Shown here in pieces: positions 50,783 to 58,995 of a stretch of 64,000 nt of DNA (positions are counted from its first letter, which is position 1; the number at the start of each line of letters is the position of its first letter). The notes below the pieces were generated by a model. That model made no database searches and was not told the DNA's origin. It saw only the letters and a list, made by a program, of their open reading frames with translations. This stretch comes from Streptomyces sp. CA-278952. Its GTDB lineage: Bacteria > Actinomycetota > Actinomycetes > Streptomycetales > Streptomycetaceae. Both the position numbers and the translations under genes were made by a program. Location of the stretch: the NCBI RefSeq assembly GCF_028747205.1, contig NZ_CP112880.1, positions 5,208,001-5,272,000 on the forward strand, given 5' to 3'.

Positions 50783-52839
50783 ATCAGCCCGGCGATCTGC
50801 TCCGGCGCCACGGCCCGCGAGTACAGCCAGCCCTGCCCGGTGTCGCAGCCGATCCGCCGCAGCCGCTCCGCCTGCCCGGCCGTCTCCACGCACTCCGCGG
50901 TGACGGTCAGACCCAGGCGGTGGGCCAGCTGCACCATGGCCTCCACGATCGTCTCGTCGGCCGGGCTCGGGTGCGTACCGTCCTCGTACCGGAAGCCCTT
51001 CACGAACGCCCCGTCCAGCTTCAGCACGGAGACGGGCAGCCTGCTGAGGTAGGCGAGGTTCGAATAGCCGGTGCCGAAGTCGTCGATGGCGATCCGTACG
51101 CCCATGTCGCTCAGCGCCTGGAGCGCCCGCAGCGGGCGGCCGCCCGAACCCATCACCGCCGACTCGGTCAGCTCCAGCTGGAGCAGCCCCGGGGCCAGTC
51201 CGGTCTCGGCCAGGATCCGGTCCACGTCGGCGACCAGGTCGGAGTCCCAGACCTGCCGTACGGCGACGTTGACGCTGATGAACAGCGGCGGCTCGTCCGG
51301 ATGGTCCAGCTGCCAGCGCCGCGCCTGCCGGCACGCGGTGCGCAGCACCCACCGGCCGAGCTGGACGATCGACCCGTCCTCCTCGGCGATCTGGACGAAC
51401 CGATTCGGCGGCAGCACACCGAACTGCGGATGGTTCCAGCGCACCAGCGCCTCGACGCCGCGCACCACCCCGTCCGCCATCCCGACCAGCGGCTGGTACT
51501 CCAGCGTGAACTCGCCGCGCTCCACGGCGGGCCGGAGCGTGGAGGAGAGGGACTGCCGGGTCATGCGGTGGGCGTTGCGCTCGGGGTCGAACAGGGTCCA
51601 GCGGGCCTTGCCGTCCGCCTTCGCCCAGTACAGCGTGGTGTCGGCGGCCTGCATCAGACCGGTGGGAGAGGTGCCCGCCGCGGCGCGTTCGACCACCCCG
51701 ATCGACGCGGAGACCGAAAGTCGCTGTCCGGCGAGGTCGAACGGCTGCTGGAGCGCGGCGAGGACCGAGCGGGCCAGCTCGGCGAGTTCCTCCGTGCCCG
51801 CCGAGTCCTCGACCAGGATCGCGAACTCGTCGCCGCCCAGGCGCGCCACCAGCCGGCTGCCGCCGGGATGGCGCGAGGCGTCGTTCTCGGCGCAGTCGGT
51901 GAGCCGCGCGGCGACGGCGGCCAGCAGCCGGTCCCCGGTCCGGTGCCCCAGGGTGTCGTTGATCGCCTTGAAGCCGTCCAGGTCCAGATAGCAGAGCCCG
52001 ATCCGGGTGTGCTGCCGCGGCGGCATGGAGTCGTCCTGGTACGGCGGGGTCTCCAGGGCCGAGGCGAGGCGCTCGAAGAACAGCGTCCGGTTGGGCAGCC
52101 GGGTCACCGGGTCGTGCATCTGGAGGTGGCGCAGCCGCTCCTGGAGCTCGCGCCGGTCGCTGACGTCCGCGATGGTCAGCAGGACCCGGGCGGGCTCCGC
52201 CGCCGACGCTCCGGTCATCGGCACGACGGTGATCTCGGCCCACAGGGAGCGCCCGTCGGGGTGCTTGAGGCGGCGGGTGCAGCGGAACCGGGAGCGGCGG
52301 CCCAGCAGGACCTCGCGGTAGGCGTGCCAGGTGCGGTCGTCGGACGCGAGGTCGAGCAGCTCGCTCGCCTGCCGTCCGGCGAGGGCCGCCGCCGCGGTGC
52401 CCAGGAGCCCGCCGAGCGCCTCGTTGGCCCGTACGACGTGGCCGCGGCCGTCTACGACGCCCATGGGGAGTGTGGCGGCGTTGAAGGCGGCCCGGTAGTC
52501 GCGCAGTTCGGAGGCGGCGGGGCCGCCGTCGGCGGGGGGCGGGGCCGTGGCGCCCGGGTCCCCGGGCGCGGGACCCCCGGGCGCGGGGTCCGTGACCGCC
52601 GGGTCCGGTACCGGCACCGATGGGTCCGGTACCGACGTACCCGGTACCGACGTATCCGGTACCGACGGGTCCGTTCCCGTTGGGGTCGTGTTCGGCGGGT
52701 CCGTGATCGGCCGGTCCGTGGACGGTGGGTCCATGACCGTCGGGTCCATCGCCGTCGTATGACGCTCCGTGACCGGCGCGGGGGGCACGCCGGAGGCCGT
52801 GCCTGCCGGGGCACTCGGCCCTTCGGAGGTTCCGCTCAC
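50758..52839 (-). CDS. cdgA: PAS-GGDEF-EAL c-di-GMP protein
   Basis: This 693-residue protein has a Pro/Thr-rich N-terminus (about 1-105), a PAS domain (about 112-229), GGDEF (RLGGDEF at 333-339) and EAL (EALVRW at 463-468; IDDFGTGYSN at 585-594). Both active-site motifs look intact, so it could make or degrade c-di-GMP. In Streptomyces c-di-GMP controls development through BldD. The symbol rests on layout and gene order as remembered for SCO2817 and is tentative. GTG at 52839 follows GGGAG by six bases; the frame is open to 52947. It has no membrane segment. Confidence 0.88.
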   Translation of the reverse strand: MSGTSEGPSAPAGTASGVPPAPVTERHTTAMDPTVMDPPSTDRPITDPPNTTPTGTDPSVPDTSVPGTSVPDPSVPVPDPAVTDPAPGGPAPGDPGATAPPPADGGPAASELRDYRAAFNAATLPMGVVDGRGHVVRANEALGGLLGTAAAALAGRQASELLDLASDDRTWHAYREVLLGRRSRFRCTRRLKHPDGRSLWAEITVVPMTGASAAEPARVLLTIADVSDRRELQERLRHLQMHDPVTRLPNRTLFFERLASALETPPYQDDSMPPRQHTRIGLCYLDLDGFKAINDTLGHRTGDRLLAAVAARLTDCAENDASRHPGGSRLVARLGGDEFAILVEDSAGTEELAELARSVLAALQQPFDLAGQRLSVSASIGVVERAAAGTSPTGLMQAADTTLYWAKADGKARWTLFDPERNAHRMTRQSLSSTLRPAVERGEFTLEYQPLVGMADGVVRGVEALVRWNHPQFGVLPPNRFVQIAEEDGSIVQLGRWVLRTACRQARRWQLDHPDEPPLFISVNVAVRQVWDSDLVADVDRILAETGLAPGLLQLELTESAVMGSGGRPLRALQALSDMGVRIAIDDFGTGYSNLAYLSRLPVSVLKLDGAFVKGFRYEDGTHPSPADETIVEAMVQLAHRLGLTVTAECVETAGQAERLRRIGCDTGQGWLYSRAVAPEQIAGLIGSRPLEG

Positions 52840-53225
52840 CGCTCGCTCCCGCTGTGAAGGTCGTCGTGAACTGGTGGGGTCGGACTGGCCACCGGGTGGC
52901 GGTCCCGTGAACGGGCCCGTTCCACGCGGGAAAGCGTGGTGAAGCATAGAGGGTGCCGCGTCGGCCGTTCCAGCTCACCGTCCGGTCCGGGCCATGGCAG
53001 GGGTCCGCGAGGGGCCGGGAGCAGGCGTTCCGCTTTGCCCGATACTGATCATTTCTGTGCGGATCTGTTTCATTGGGTGGACTGAAGGGTCGATGGTGAC
53101 GTTCCGTGAAGGTCTGGGTGACGGTTCTGGCCGCTGACCCGTGTGGGGCAGCACAACAGGGCGTGGCGTGGTGAAGCGGCGCAGGGTGGACGGGATGGAC
53201 CGTGTTTCCCCACCCGGAGGTCGAT

Positions 53226-54515
53226 GTGCCGTGCCGTCGCGGACCCGGGGGAGCGGAACGGCCGCCACTGCGCAGTCTGGCCGCCGCCGCCACCTCCCTC
53301 CTGGCGCTCGCCGCCACGTCCCTCGTCGCGGGCCCCGCCGCGGCCGCCATGGAGGACGCCACGCCCTGCGCGCTGCCCCGGACGGCGGCGCACCACTCGC
53401 TCGGCCTGACCACCTGGAACACGGCGTACCCGCGCCCCGACCGGGGGCTCGACGCGGTCATGATCTTCCTGTCCTTCCCGGACTCCGAGCCCACGCTCAC
53501 CCCCGAGGCGCTCACCGCCGACCACTTCCCCGCCACGACCCGCTTCTTCGAGCGCGCCAGTTATGGCCTGTTCACCCTGCGCCCCCATCCGCAGGCCACC
53601 TGGACGCAGATGCCGCGCGACTCCACCTGGTACGGCATAGAGCGTGACTGGAACGCCGAGCGGCGGACCGCCTACCTGCGCGACGCCATCGACGCCGCCG
53701 ACCCGGACGTGGACTTCTCCCGGTACGACGTCGTCTACCTGGTGGCCGACCCGGACGCCCCGGGCGTCGACTCCGACGCCACCAAGGTCGTCAACTTCGA
53801 CCGGCCGCTGCGCGCCGACGACAGCGACATCCGGCGCGTCGTCACCGTCTTCGAACAGCACCCGCCCGACCGCAACGTCCTCGCCCACGAGACCGGACAC
53901 GTCTTCGACCTCGCCGACCTCTACCACCGGCCCACCGACGGCCAGGGCGACTGGGACACCCACGTCGGCGACTGGGACGTCATGGGCAGCCAGTTCGGCC
54001 TCGCCCCGGACCTGTTCGGCTGGCACAAGTGGAAGCTCGGCTGGCTCGGCGGACGCCAGGTCGTCTGCGTCCGGGGCTCGGCCGACCTCACCCTCGAACC
54101 GGTCGCCGCCGCCCCGGCCCCCGGCGGGTCGATCGGGACCCGGCTCGCCGTCGTCCGCACCGGTGCCGGCAGTGTCCTGGCCATCGAGGCCCGCAGCGCC
54201 ACCGGGAACGACCGGGACACCTGCGCCGAGGGCGTCCTGATCTACCGCGTCCGCAGTGAGACGGCCTCCGGCGGCGGGCCCGTCGAGGTGGTCGACACCC
54301 ACCCGGACACCGGGGCCTGCTGGGATCGCTCGGTCTACCCGCCGCTGGCCGACGCCCCGCTCGCCGTCGGGGAGACCTTCACCGTGCCGGGCGACGACAC
54401 CCGCGTCGAGGTCGCCGACCGCACTCCGTCCGGCTCCTGGACCGTCCGGATCACCGCGGGCGTCCGGAGCAGCCCTGCGGGGAGCCCCGGGGAGGACCTC
54501 GCCGCACACGGGTGA
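53226..54515 (+). CDS. Secreted M6-family-like metalloprotease
   Basis: This 429-residue exported protein has a signal peptide (SLAAAATSLLALAATSLVAG, then AAAA) and a zinc-protease motif HETGH (about 221-225) followed by VFDLADLYH, and GDWDVMGSQF as expected in the M6 (immune inhibitor A-like) family. A C-terminal beta-rich domain follows. GTG at 53226 is five bases after GGAGG; the frame is open to 53202. A good terminator is two bases after the stop. Confidence 0.85.
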   Translation: MPCRRGPGGAERPPLRSLAAAATSLLALAATSLVAGPAAAAMEDATPCALPRTAAHHSLGLTTWNTAYPRPDRGLDAVMIFLSFPDSEPTLTPEALTADHFPATTRFFERASYGLFTLRPHPQATWTQMPRDSTWYGIERDWNAERRTAYLRDAIDAADPDVDFSRYDVVYLVADPDAPGVDSDATKVVNFDRPLRADDSDIRRVVTVFEQHPPDRNVLAHETGHVFDLADLYHRPTDGQGDWDTHVGDWDVMGSQFGLAPDLFGWHKWKLGWLGGRQVVCVRGSADLTLEPVAAAPAPGGSIGTRLAVVRTGAGSVLAIEARSATGNDRDTCAEGVLIYRVRSETASGGGPVEVVDTHPDTGACWDRSVYPPLADAPLAVGETFTVPGDDTRVEVADRTPSGSWTVRITAGVRSSPAGSPGEDLAAHG

Positions 54516-54517
54516 AC

Positions 54518-54551
54518 GAAGAAGCCCCCCGCTTCCGCGAGGGGCTTCTTC
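54518..54551. terminator. Terminator between the M6 protease gene and tRNA-Lys copy 3
   Basis: Arms GAAGAAGCCCC (54518-54528) and GGGGCTTCTTC (54541-54551) form an 11-base perfect stem. It lies between convergent units and can serve both. Confidence 0.87.
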
Positions 54552-54557
54552 CGTCTG

Positions 54558-54631
54558 TGCGCCGTCAGGGACTCGAACCCCGGACCCGCTGATTAAGAGT
54601 CAGCTGCTCTAACCAACTGAGCTAACGGCGC
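54558..54631 (-). tRNA. tRNA-Lys (CTT), copy 3
   Basis: The 74 bases are identical to copies 1 and 2. Its 5' end overlaps the last ten bases of the upstream protein gene, whose TAG stop is the TAG of the tRNA sequence GCGCCGTTAGCTC. Its promoter must therefore lie inside that gene; TAATGT about 13 bases upstream is a possible -10. Confidence 0.97.
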
Positions 54632-55317
54632 CTGGTGACGTCGTAGACATTAGCACCCTGATCCGTCCGAGGAAAAATCGAATGCGCGGCACCCGGGGAC
54701 GACGAGGACCGGCTCACCCGCACACACGCCCAGAGCAGCACTTCGGGGCCCGGGAGCCATGGACTGCGGGTGTCGGGGGCGACCACCCAACGCGGCCCGC
54801 CCTCGGACGAAGCGCAGATCAGCGGCGGTACGGTCACGGCGTCGCCGGTGCCGTGACAGAGCAGGGGCGGCACCGTGCCGCGCTGCTTCCCGGAGTCTCC
54901 GGCGCCTGCGGAACCGCTGGTTCCCCACTCCTCCCAGGCGAGCAGCGAGGGCAGCCGCTGGGCTGTTCCGGGGGCGGCGAACAGCAGCATCCGGCCCCGG
55001 TGCGTCGCGACCGGACCGGAGCCGGGCCCCTCGGCCCAGAGCTGCTCCAGCATCCGCCGCCCGAACAGCGCCGGCACGTTCACGACGTCGAAAGCGGAAC
55101 CGCAGGGGAGCACCCCGGGGGCCTCGGGGCGCTCCTCCCAGTGGGCGAGCGTGCTGCGGGGATAGGGGGCGGCCCCCGCCAGCCAGGCGGCACCGGCCGC
55201 CGTGACCTGTGCGGCCTGGGGGCCGGACTGATCTTGCAGCAGGGCGAAGATGTCGACGCCGTGGTGCGGGACGGCACCGGCTTGCAGGGTCGTTTCGTCT
55301 TTCAGCCATGCGCTCAT
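54622..55317 (-). CDS. Hypothetical protein, primase/polymerase-like family (tentative)
   Basis: This 231-residue protein has AAQVTAAGAAWLAGAAPYPRS, CGSAFDVVNVPALFGRRMLEQL and GRMLLFAAPGTAQRLPSLLAW. Similar streptomycete proteins are often labelled as bifunctional DNA primase/polymerase-like, but no catalytic Asp pattern is obvious, so the label is weak. ATG at 55317 (MSAWLKDETTLQ) is preferred; the frame remains open to 55530 through low-complexity repeats. Its stop codon is provided by the overlapping tRNA-Lys. Confidence 0.65.
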   Translation of the reverse strand: MSAWLKDETTLQAGAVPHHGVDIFALLQDQSGPQAAQVTAAGAAWLAGAAPYPRSTLAHWEERPEAPGVLPCGSAFDVVNVPALFGRRMLEQLWAEGPGSGPVATHRGRMLLFAAPGTAQRLPSLLAWEEWGTSGSAGAGDSGKQRGTVPPLLCHGTGDAVTVPPLICASSEGGPRWVVAPDTRSPWLPGPEVLLWACVRVSRSSSSPGAAHSIFPRTDQGANVYDVTRRR

Positions 55318-55453
55318 GCAGCCAGGTCTACCGGGAGTGACGGGAAGGATTCCCAGAGTTGCCGGAAACCGGGACAGGACGGGAGGGGAAGGGGTATCTT
55401 GCCCGCCGGAATATGCCAGGGGACCTGACCCCCGGCCTGGCGTACCGACGTCT

Positions 55454-55525
55454 GCCTCATCCGCCCCACCGGCCTCATCCGCCCCACCGGCCTCGTGGGC
55501 TTCACCGGCCTCGTGGGCCCCACGG
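55454..55525. repeat. Four 18-bp tandem units
   Basis: GCCTCATCCGCCCCACCG occurs twice exactly (55454, 55472), then two diverged units follow (55490, 55508). It lies in the 240-bp gap 3' of a small hypothetical gene and upstream of the preceding one. No gene is seen in the gap. Confidence 0.9.
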
Positions 55526-55557
55526 GTCACGGGGTCGGGTCCCGTAGGCCACGTGGG

Positions 55558-55899
55558 TCACGCCCTGGGCGCGTCCAGCAGGGAGCGACCGAACTCGATC
55601 ATCTTCTTCGCGTAGTCCTCGGTCCACTCCGCGCGCTCGGCCACGTCCGCCGCGGTCAGCCGGTCGAACCGGCGCGGATCGGCGAGCTGGGCCGCCGCCA
55701 TCGCCTGGAACTCCACCGACCGGTCCGTCGCCGCCCGGAAGGCCTGCGTCAGCTCGGTCGCACGGGCCAGCAGCTCACGGGGGTCCTCCACCGACTCCAG
55801 GTCGAAGAAGTGCTCCGGATCCGCCGTGGCCTGAGACGGCTCGAAAAGCAACGGCGCGGGGCGCAGCCGCTGCCGTTCGTTCCGCTCGGACTGTGTCAT
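55558..55899 (-). CDS. Small conserved-type hypothetical protein
   Basis: This 113-residue, mostly helical protein (MTQSERNERQRLRPAPLL; FFDLESVEDPRELLARATEL; ADVAERAEWTEDYAKKMIEF) has no motif I recognise. ATG at 55899 is supported by GGAAGGA eight bases upstream; the frame is open to 55974. It lies 145 bases downstream of the helicase gene on the same strand. Confidence 0.75.
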   Translation of the reverse strand: MTQSERNERQRLRPAPLLFEPSQATADPEHFFDLESVEDPRELLARATELTQAFRAATDRSVEFQAMAAAQLADPRRFDRLTAADVAERAEWTEDYAKKMIEFGRSLLDAPRA

Positions 55900-56044
55900 G
55901 CGGTGTTCCTTCCTCGGACGACCTGATGACCGGAAGATCCGGACGGCCACCCTCCATTGTCCAACCCCGCGCAAGAGGGCCGGGGCGTGCGGCGGGGGCG
56001 CGGGGAAGCGCCTCCCACGCGGGGCGGCACGCGGCGCCCCTGGC

Positions 56045-57379
56045 TCAGGGTCGCCACCGGACCCGGCGTTCCGAGAGGTGGGCCAGCACCGCGTGGTTCG
56101 CCTCCCAGCCGTCGGGGAACTTCACCGTGACGCCCAGCTGGACCGGCTCCGTGGACGGGTGCTCGTCCAACAGGTCCGCCACCCCCTCCCGGCACACCAC
56201 GACGCACGCGTGCCGGTGCCGCGAGGCCAGCACGCACAGGCGGCCCGTCTCCAGGTGGAACGCGGTCGCGTCGGGCCGCCCCGACAGCGGGTGCAGCACC
56301 ACCGTGACGTCGAACTCGCGGCCCTGGAGGCGGTTGGCCGTGTCCACCGCGACCCCCGTGACGCCCAGCTCCGTGAGGGCCGCCCGCACCGCCGCCGCCT
56401 GGTCCCGGTGGGCCGTGCCGACCGCCACCCGGTCCGCCGTCACCGGCACCGGCTCCTCGGCCCGCTCGCTCGTCGCGACCCCGCCCCGGTCCAGCAGCCG
56501 CCGGACCACCAGCGCCACCGCCCGTACCGCCTCGGGGTCGGTGCGCGGGGTGTGCCGGGCGGGCAGCTCCAGCAGCCCCCACCCGGACTCCGCCGCCTCG
56601 TCCAGCACCCGGTCGGGCCCCGAACCGTCCGACGCCACCCCGAAGGAGAGCTTCCGGTCCCCGTGGTCCGTACCGCTGCGGAACGGCGTGTACGGGTAGA
56701 ACGCGTCCGACACCAGCGGGGCCGCCGACGCCGGGAGCCGCCACGACACCGGCAGCCGGTGCTGCGGCAGCTCCGGATTGTGCGCGAGCAGCGTGGACAC
56801 CGCGCTCGCGGACGGGTCATAGCTCAGTCCCGCCCACTGGTCGGCACCGACGATCGAGAACGGGTCCAGCTGGCCCGGGTCCCCGACGAACAGCGCCCGC
56901 TCGAACAGCCCGGCCACGGCCAGCAGCGCGTCGGAGCGCATCTGGTACGCCTCGTCGACGATCGCGTGCCCCCAGGGCTCCACGTTCTTCACGTGCGCCC
57001 ACTTGGCGGCCGTCGAGATCACCACGTCGAGCCCGGCCAGATCCGCCGCCTTCGCCGACTTCGTGACATTGGCGAGCCCGTCCAGGACCTTGTCGTACGG
57101 GTCGGAGTCGCTGCTGTGGAGCCGGCCCACCGGCAGCTCCGGGTCCTTCTCCGCGAGCCGCACCACCAGGTCGTCGACCTGGGCGTTGGTCTGCGCGATC
57201 ACCATCAGCGGATGCCCGGCGGCGGCCAGCTCCAGGGCCGCCCGGACCACCAGAGTCGACTTCCCGGCGCCGGGGGGCGAGTCCACGACGATGCCCCGGG
57301 CGGTGCCGCGCAGGGTGTCGTCGAGGATCGCGCCGGTCGCGCGCGCCGCCTCCGCGCCCGGGTCGAAGACGGTCCTCAC
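56045..57379 (-). CDS. SF1 (UPF1/Dna2-like) helicase, third gene of a nuclease-helicase operon
   Basis: This 444-residue ATPase has Walker A DSPPGAGKSTL (33-43), IAQTNAQVDDLV (motif Ia-like), Walker B AIVDEAYQM (about 138-146), GDPGQLDPF (motif III) and C-terminal VDTANRLQGREFDVTVV and LASRHRHACVVV (motifs V and VI). These are SF1 helicase motifs as in Dna2 or UPF1. The GTG start at 57379 overlaps the previous stop (GTGA), so it is coupled. With the Cas4-like nuclease two genes upstream it could form a split Dna2-like complex for DNA-end processing or defence. Confidence 0.85.
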   Translation of the reverse strand: MRTVFDPGAEAARATGAILDDTLRGTARGIVVDSPPGAGKSTLVVRAALELAAAGHPLMVIAQTNAQVDDLVVRLAEKDPELPVGRLHSSDSDPYDKVLDGLANVTKSAKAADLAGLDVVISTAAKWAHVKNVEPWGHAIVDEAYQMRSDALLAVAGLFERALFVGDPGQLDPFSIVGADQWAGLSYDPSASAVSTLLAHNPELPQHRLPVSWRLPASAAPLVSDAFYPYTPFRSGTDHGDRKLSFGVASDGSGPDRVLDEAAESGWGLLELPARHTPRTDPEAVRAVALVVRRLLDRGGVATSERAEEPVPVTADRVAVGTAHRDQAAAVRAALTELGVTGVAVDTANRLQGREFDVTVVLHPLSGRPDATAFHLETGRLCVLASRHRHACVVVCREGVADLLDEHPSTEPVQLGVTVKFPDGWEANHAVLAHLSERRVRWRP

Positions 57380-58995
57380 AGCAGGTCCTCCGGGGTCACG
57401 GGGTCGGGTCGCTCCGGGCGCTCGGCGGCGTCCGAGCCCGGCGGGCCGCCGTGGGTCCACGGCGTCTCCTCCGGGTCCGGAAGCTTCGGGCCGCCGCGCT
57501 GGTCGTGCTCGAACAGGGTCCAGGCGATCCGCTCGCCGGGCTCCGGCACCGAACCGGGCGCGGGCTCCTTGCCCCGGCCCATCCGGTCCAGGATCCGCAG
57601 CACCAGCGGGATCTCGCCGTCGTCGGCCGGGGGCCCGTCCGCGTACCGCACGAACTCCGCCGTCTGCGGCTTGCCCTCCAGCGAGCGGTAGACCTTCGTC
57701 CGCTCGGCCAGGTGCGGACGCTCGTCCGTGCGGACGGTGACCAGCGGGCGCGGGGAGGGCCGCTTGGACTCGGTGTACGCCATCTCCACCTCGGACACCG
57801 TGGCGAGGAACGCCTCGCCCGCCAGCCGCCGCCCCGCCAGCACCAGCGGATCGTCCAGCGCCTCCTGCGCCTCCAACTGGGCCTGGGCGGTCTCCCGGGA
57901 AGCCAGCTTCTGGGCCGCCGTCACCGCGTCGTCGCGGCGCGGCTGCGGCGGCTCGCCCGAGCGCACCCGGTCCCGGTGCGCGGTGAACGACCACCGGTCC
58001 CGGGTCCAGCGGTCCTCGGCCCGGGATCCCTCGGGCAGCTCCCGCAGCAGGTCGAGACCCCGCCAGACCGCGTCCCAGGTCGGCAGCATGACCCTGGCCA
58101 GCAGCGAGCGGATCTCCCGCTCGGCACCGCTCAGCTCACCGAGGCGGGCGTCGGCGGCGAGCCCGTCCTCGGCGGACGCGAGCGCCGTGCGCGCCCGGTC
58201 GTACCGCTCGATCGCCGGGGCGAGGAGACGGTTGTCGAAGTCCGGGTCGGTGGCCGGACCCGCGGGCGGGCACAGCAGCTGGCCGTCCCCGTCCCTGGCC
58301 AGCTCGGCCCGGAGCGCGGCCTCGGCCCCCGAGGAGCCGGCCGGCGGGTCGATCCAGGCCAGCAGCGCGCCCAGGTGCTGGTCCTCCAGACTGCTCTGCC
58401 CGGTCGCCCAGTGCCGGTTCAGCAGATCCGTGACGGCGGGCAGCAGCGAGGAGCCGGGCACCCGGGCCCGCTCCCCGTAGTGCGTCAGCCAGCGGCCGAG
58501 GAGCGGCACCCGCGCCGGGGCCGGATACGGGGTGTCCGGATCGTCCTCGGCGGTGCGGCGGAACCGCATGGACCGGCCCAGCAGCCGGACGAACTCGACG
58601 CCCGCCCGGCTCGGCAGGACCAGCTGCGCGGCGTCCGTGCACAGCTCGACCTCGACCTTGGTCTTCTTGCCGGTCGCCGGGTCCACCTCGTTGCGCTCGG
58701 CGGGCTCGACGACGTCCGCGTACGCCTCGATGTGCGGCAGGACGGCCTCCGCCAGCTCGGCCAGGAACGCGAACCGCAGGTCCCGGTCGCGGGGCTGGGC
58801 GACGGCCAGCAGCCGGGGCGCCTCCCGGTCCGTGCCGACCAGCGCCCCGAGCGGGGCCCCGGCCTCACCGGCGGTGGTCAGCGGCACCAGCACGAGGGGC
58901 CGGTCGGTGAGGTGACGGTGCCGTACGGTCGCCAGCGGCTGGGCGCGGCCGGTGTCGACGGCCTCCAGCCGGGCCAGGGTGGTGATCAGCGACAT
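57376..58995 (-). CDS. Unknown protein between nuclease and helicase genes
   Basis: This 539-residue protein has no motif I recognise. It is soluble and rich in Arg/Glu and Asp/Pro, with a helical central part (ERYDRARTALASAEDGLAAD) and a charged region before a Pro-rich C-terminus. The N-terminus begins MSLITTLARLEAVDTGRAQP. ATG at 58995 overlaps the nuclease stop by ten bases, and its TGA overlaps the helicase start. Tight coupling on both sides suggests it is an obligate partner of both enzymes. Confidence 0.8.
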   Translation of the reverse strand: MSLITTLARLEAVDTGRAQPLATVRHRHLTDRPLVLVPLTTAGEAGAPLGALVGTDREAPRLLAVAQPRDRDLRFAFLAELAEAVLPHIEAYADVVEPAERNEVDPATGKKTKVEVELCTDAAQLVLPSRAGVEFVRLLGRSMRFRRTAEDDPDTPYPAPARVPLLGRWLTHYGERARVPGSSLLPAVTDLLNRHWATGQSSLEDQHLGALLAWIDPPAGSSGAEAALRAELARDGDGQLLCPPAGPATDPDFDNRLLAPAIERYDRARTALASAEDGLAADARLGELSGAEREIRSLLARVMLPTWDAVWRGLDLLRELPEGSRAEDRWTRDRWSFTAHRDRVRSGEPPQPRRDDAVTAAQKLASRETAQAQLEAQEALDDPLVLAGRRLAGEAFLATVSEVEMAYTESKRPSPRPLVTVRTDERPHLAERTKVYRSLEGKPQTAEFVRYADGPPADDGEIPLVLRILDRMGRGKEPAPGSVPEPGERIAWTLFEHDQRGGPKLPDPEETPWTHGGPPGSDAAERPERPDPVTPEDLL

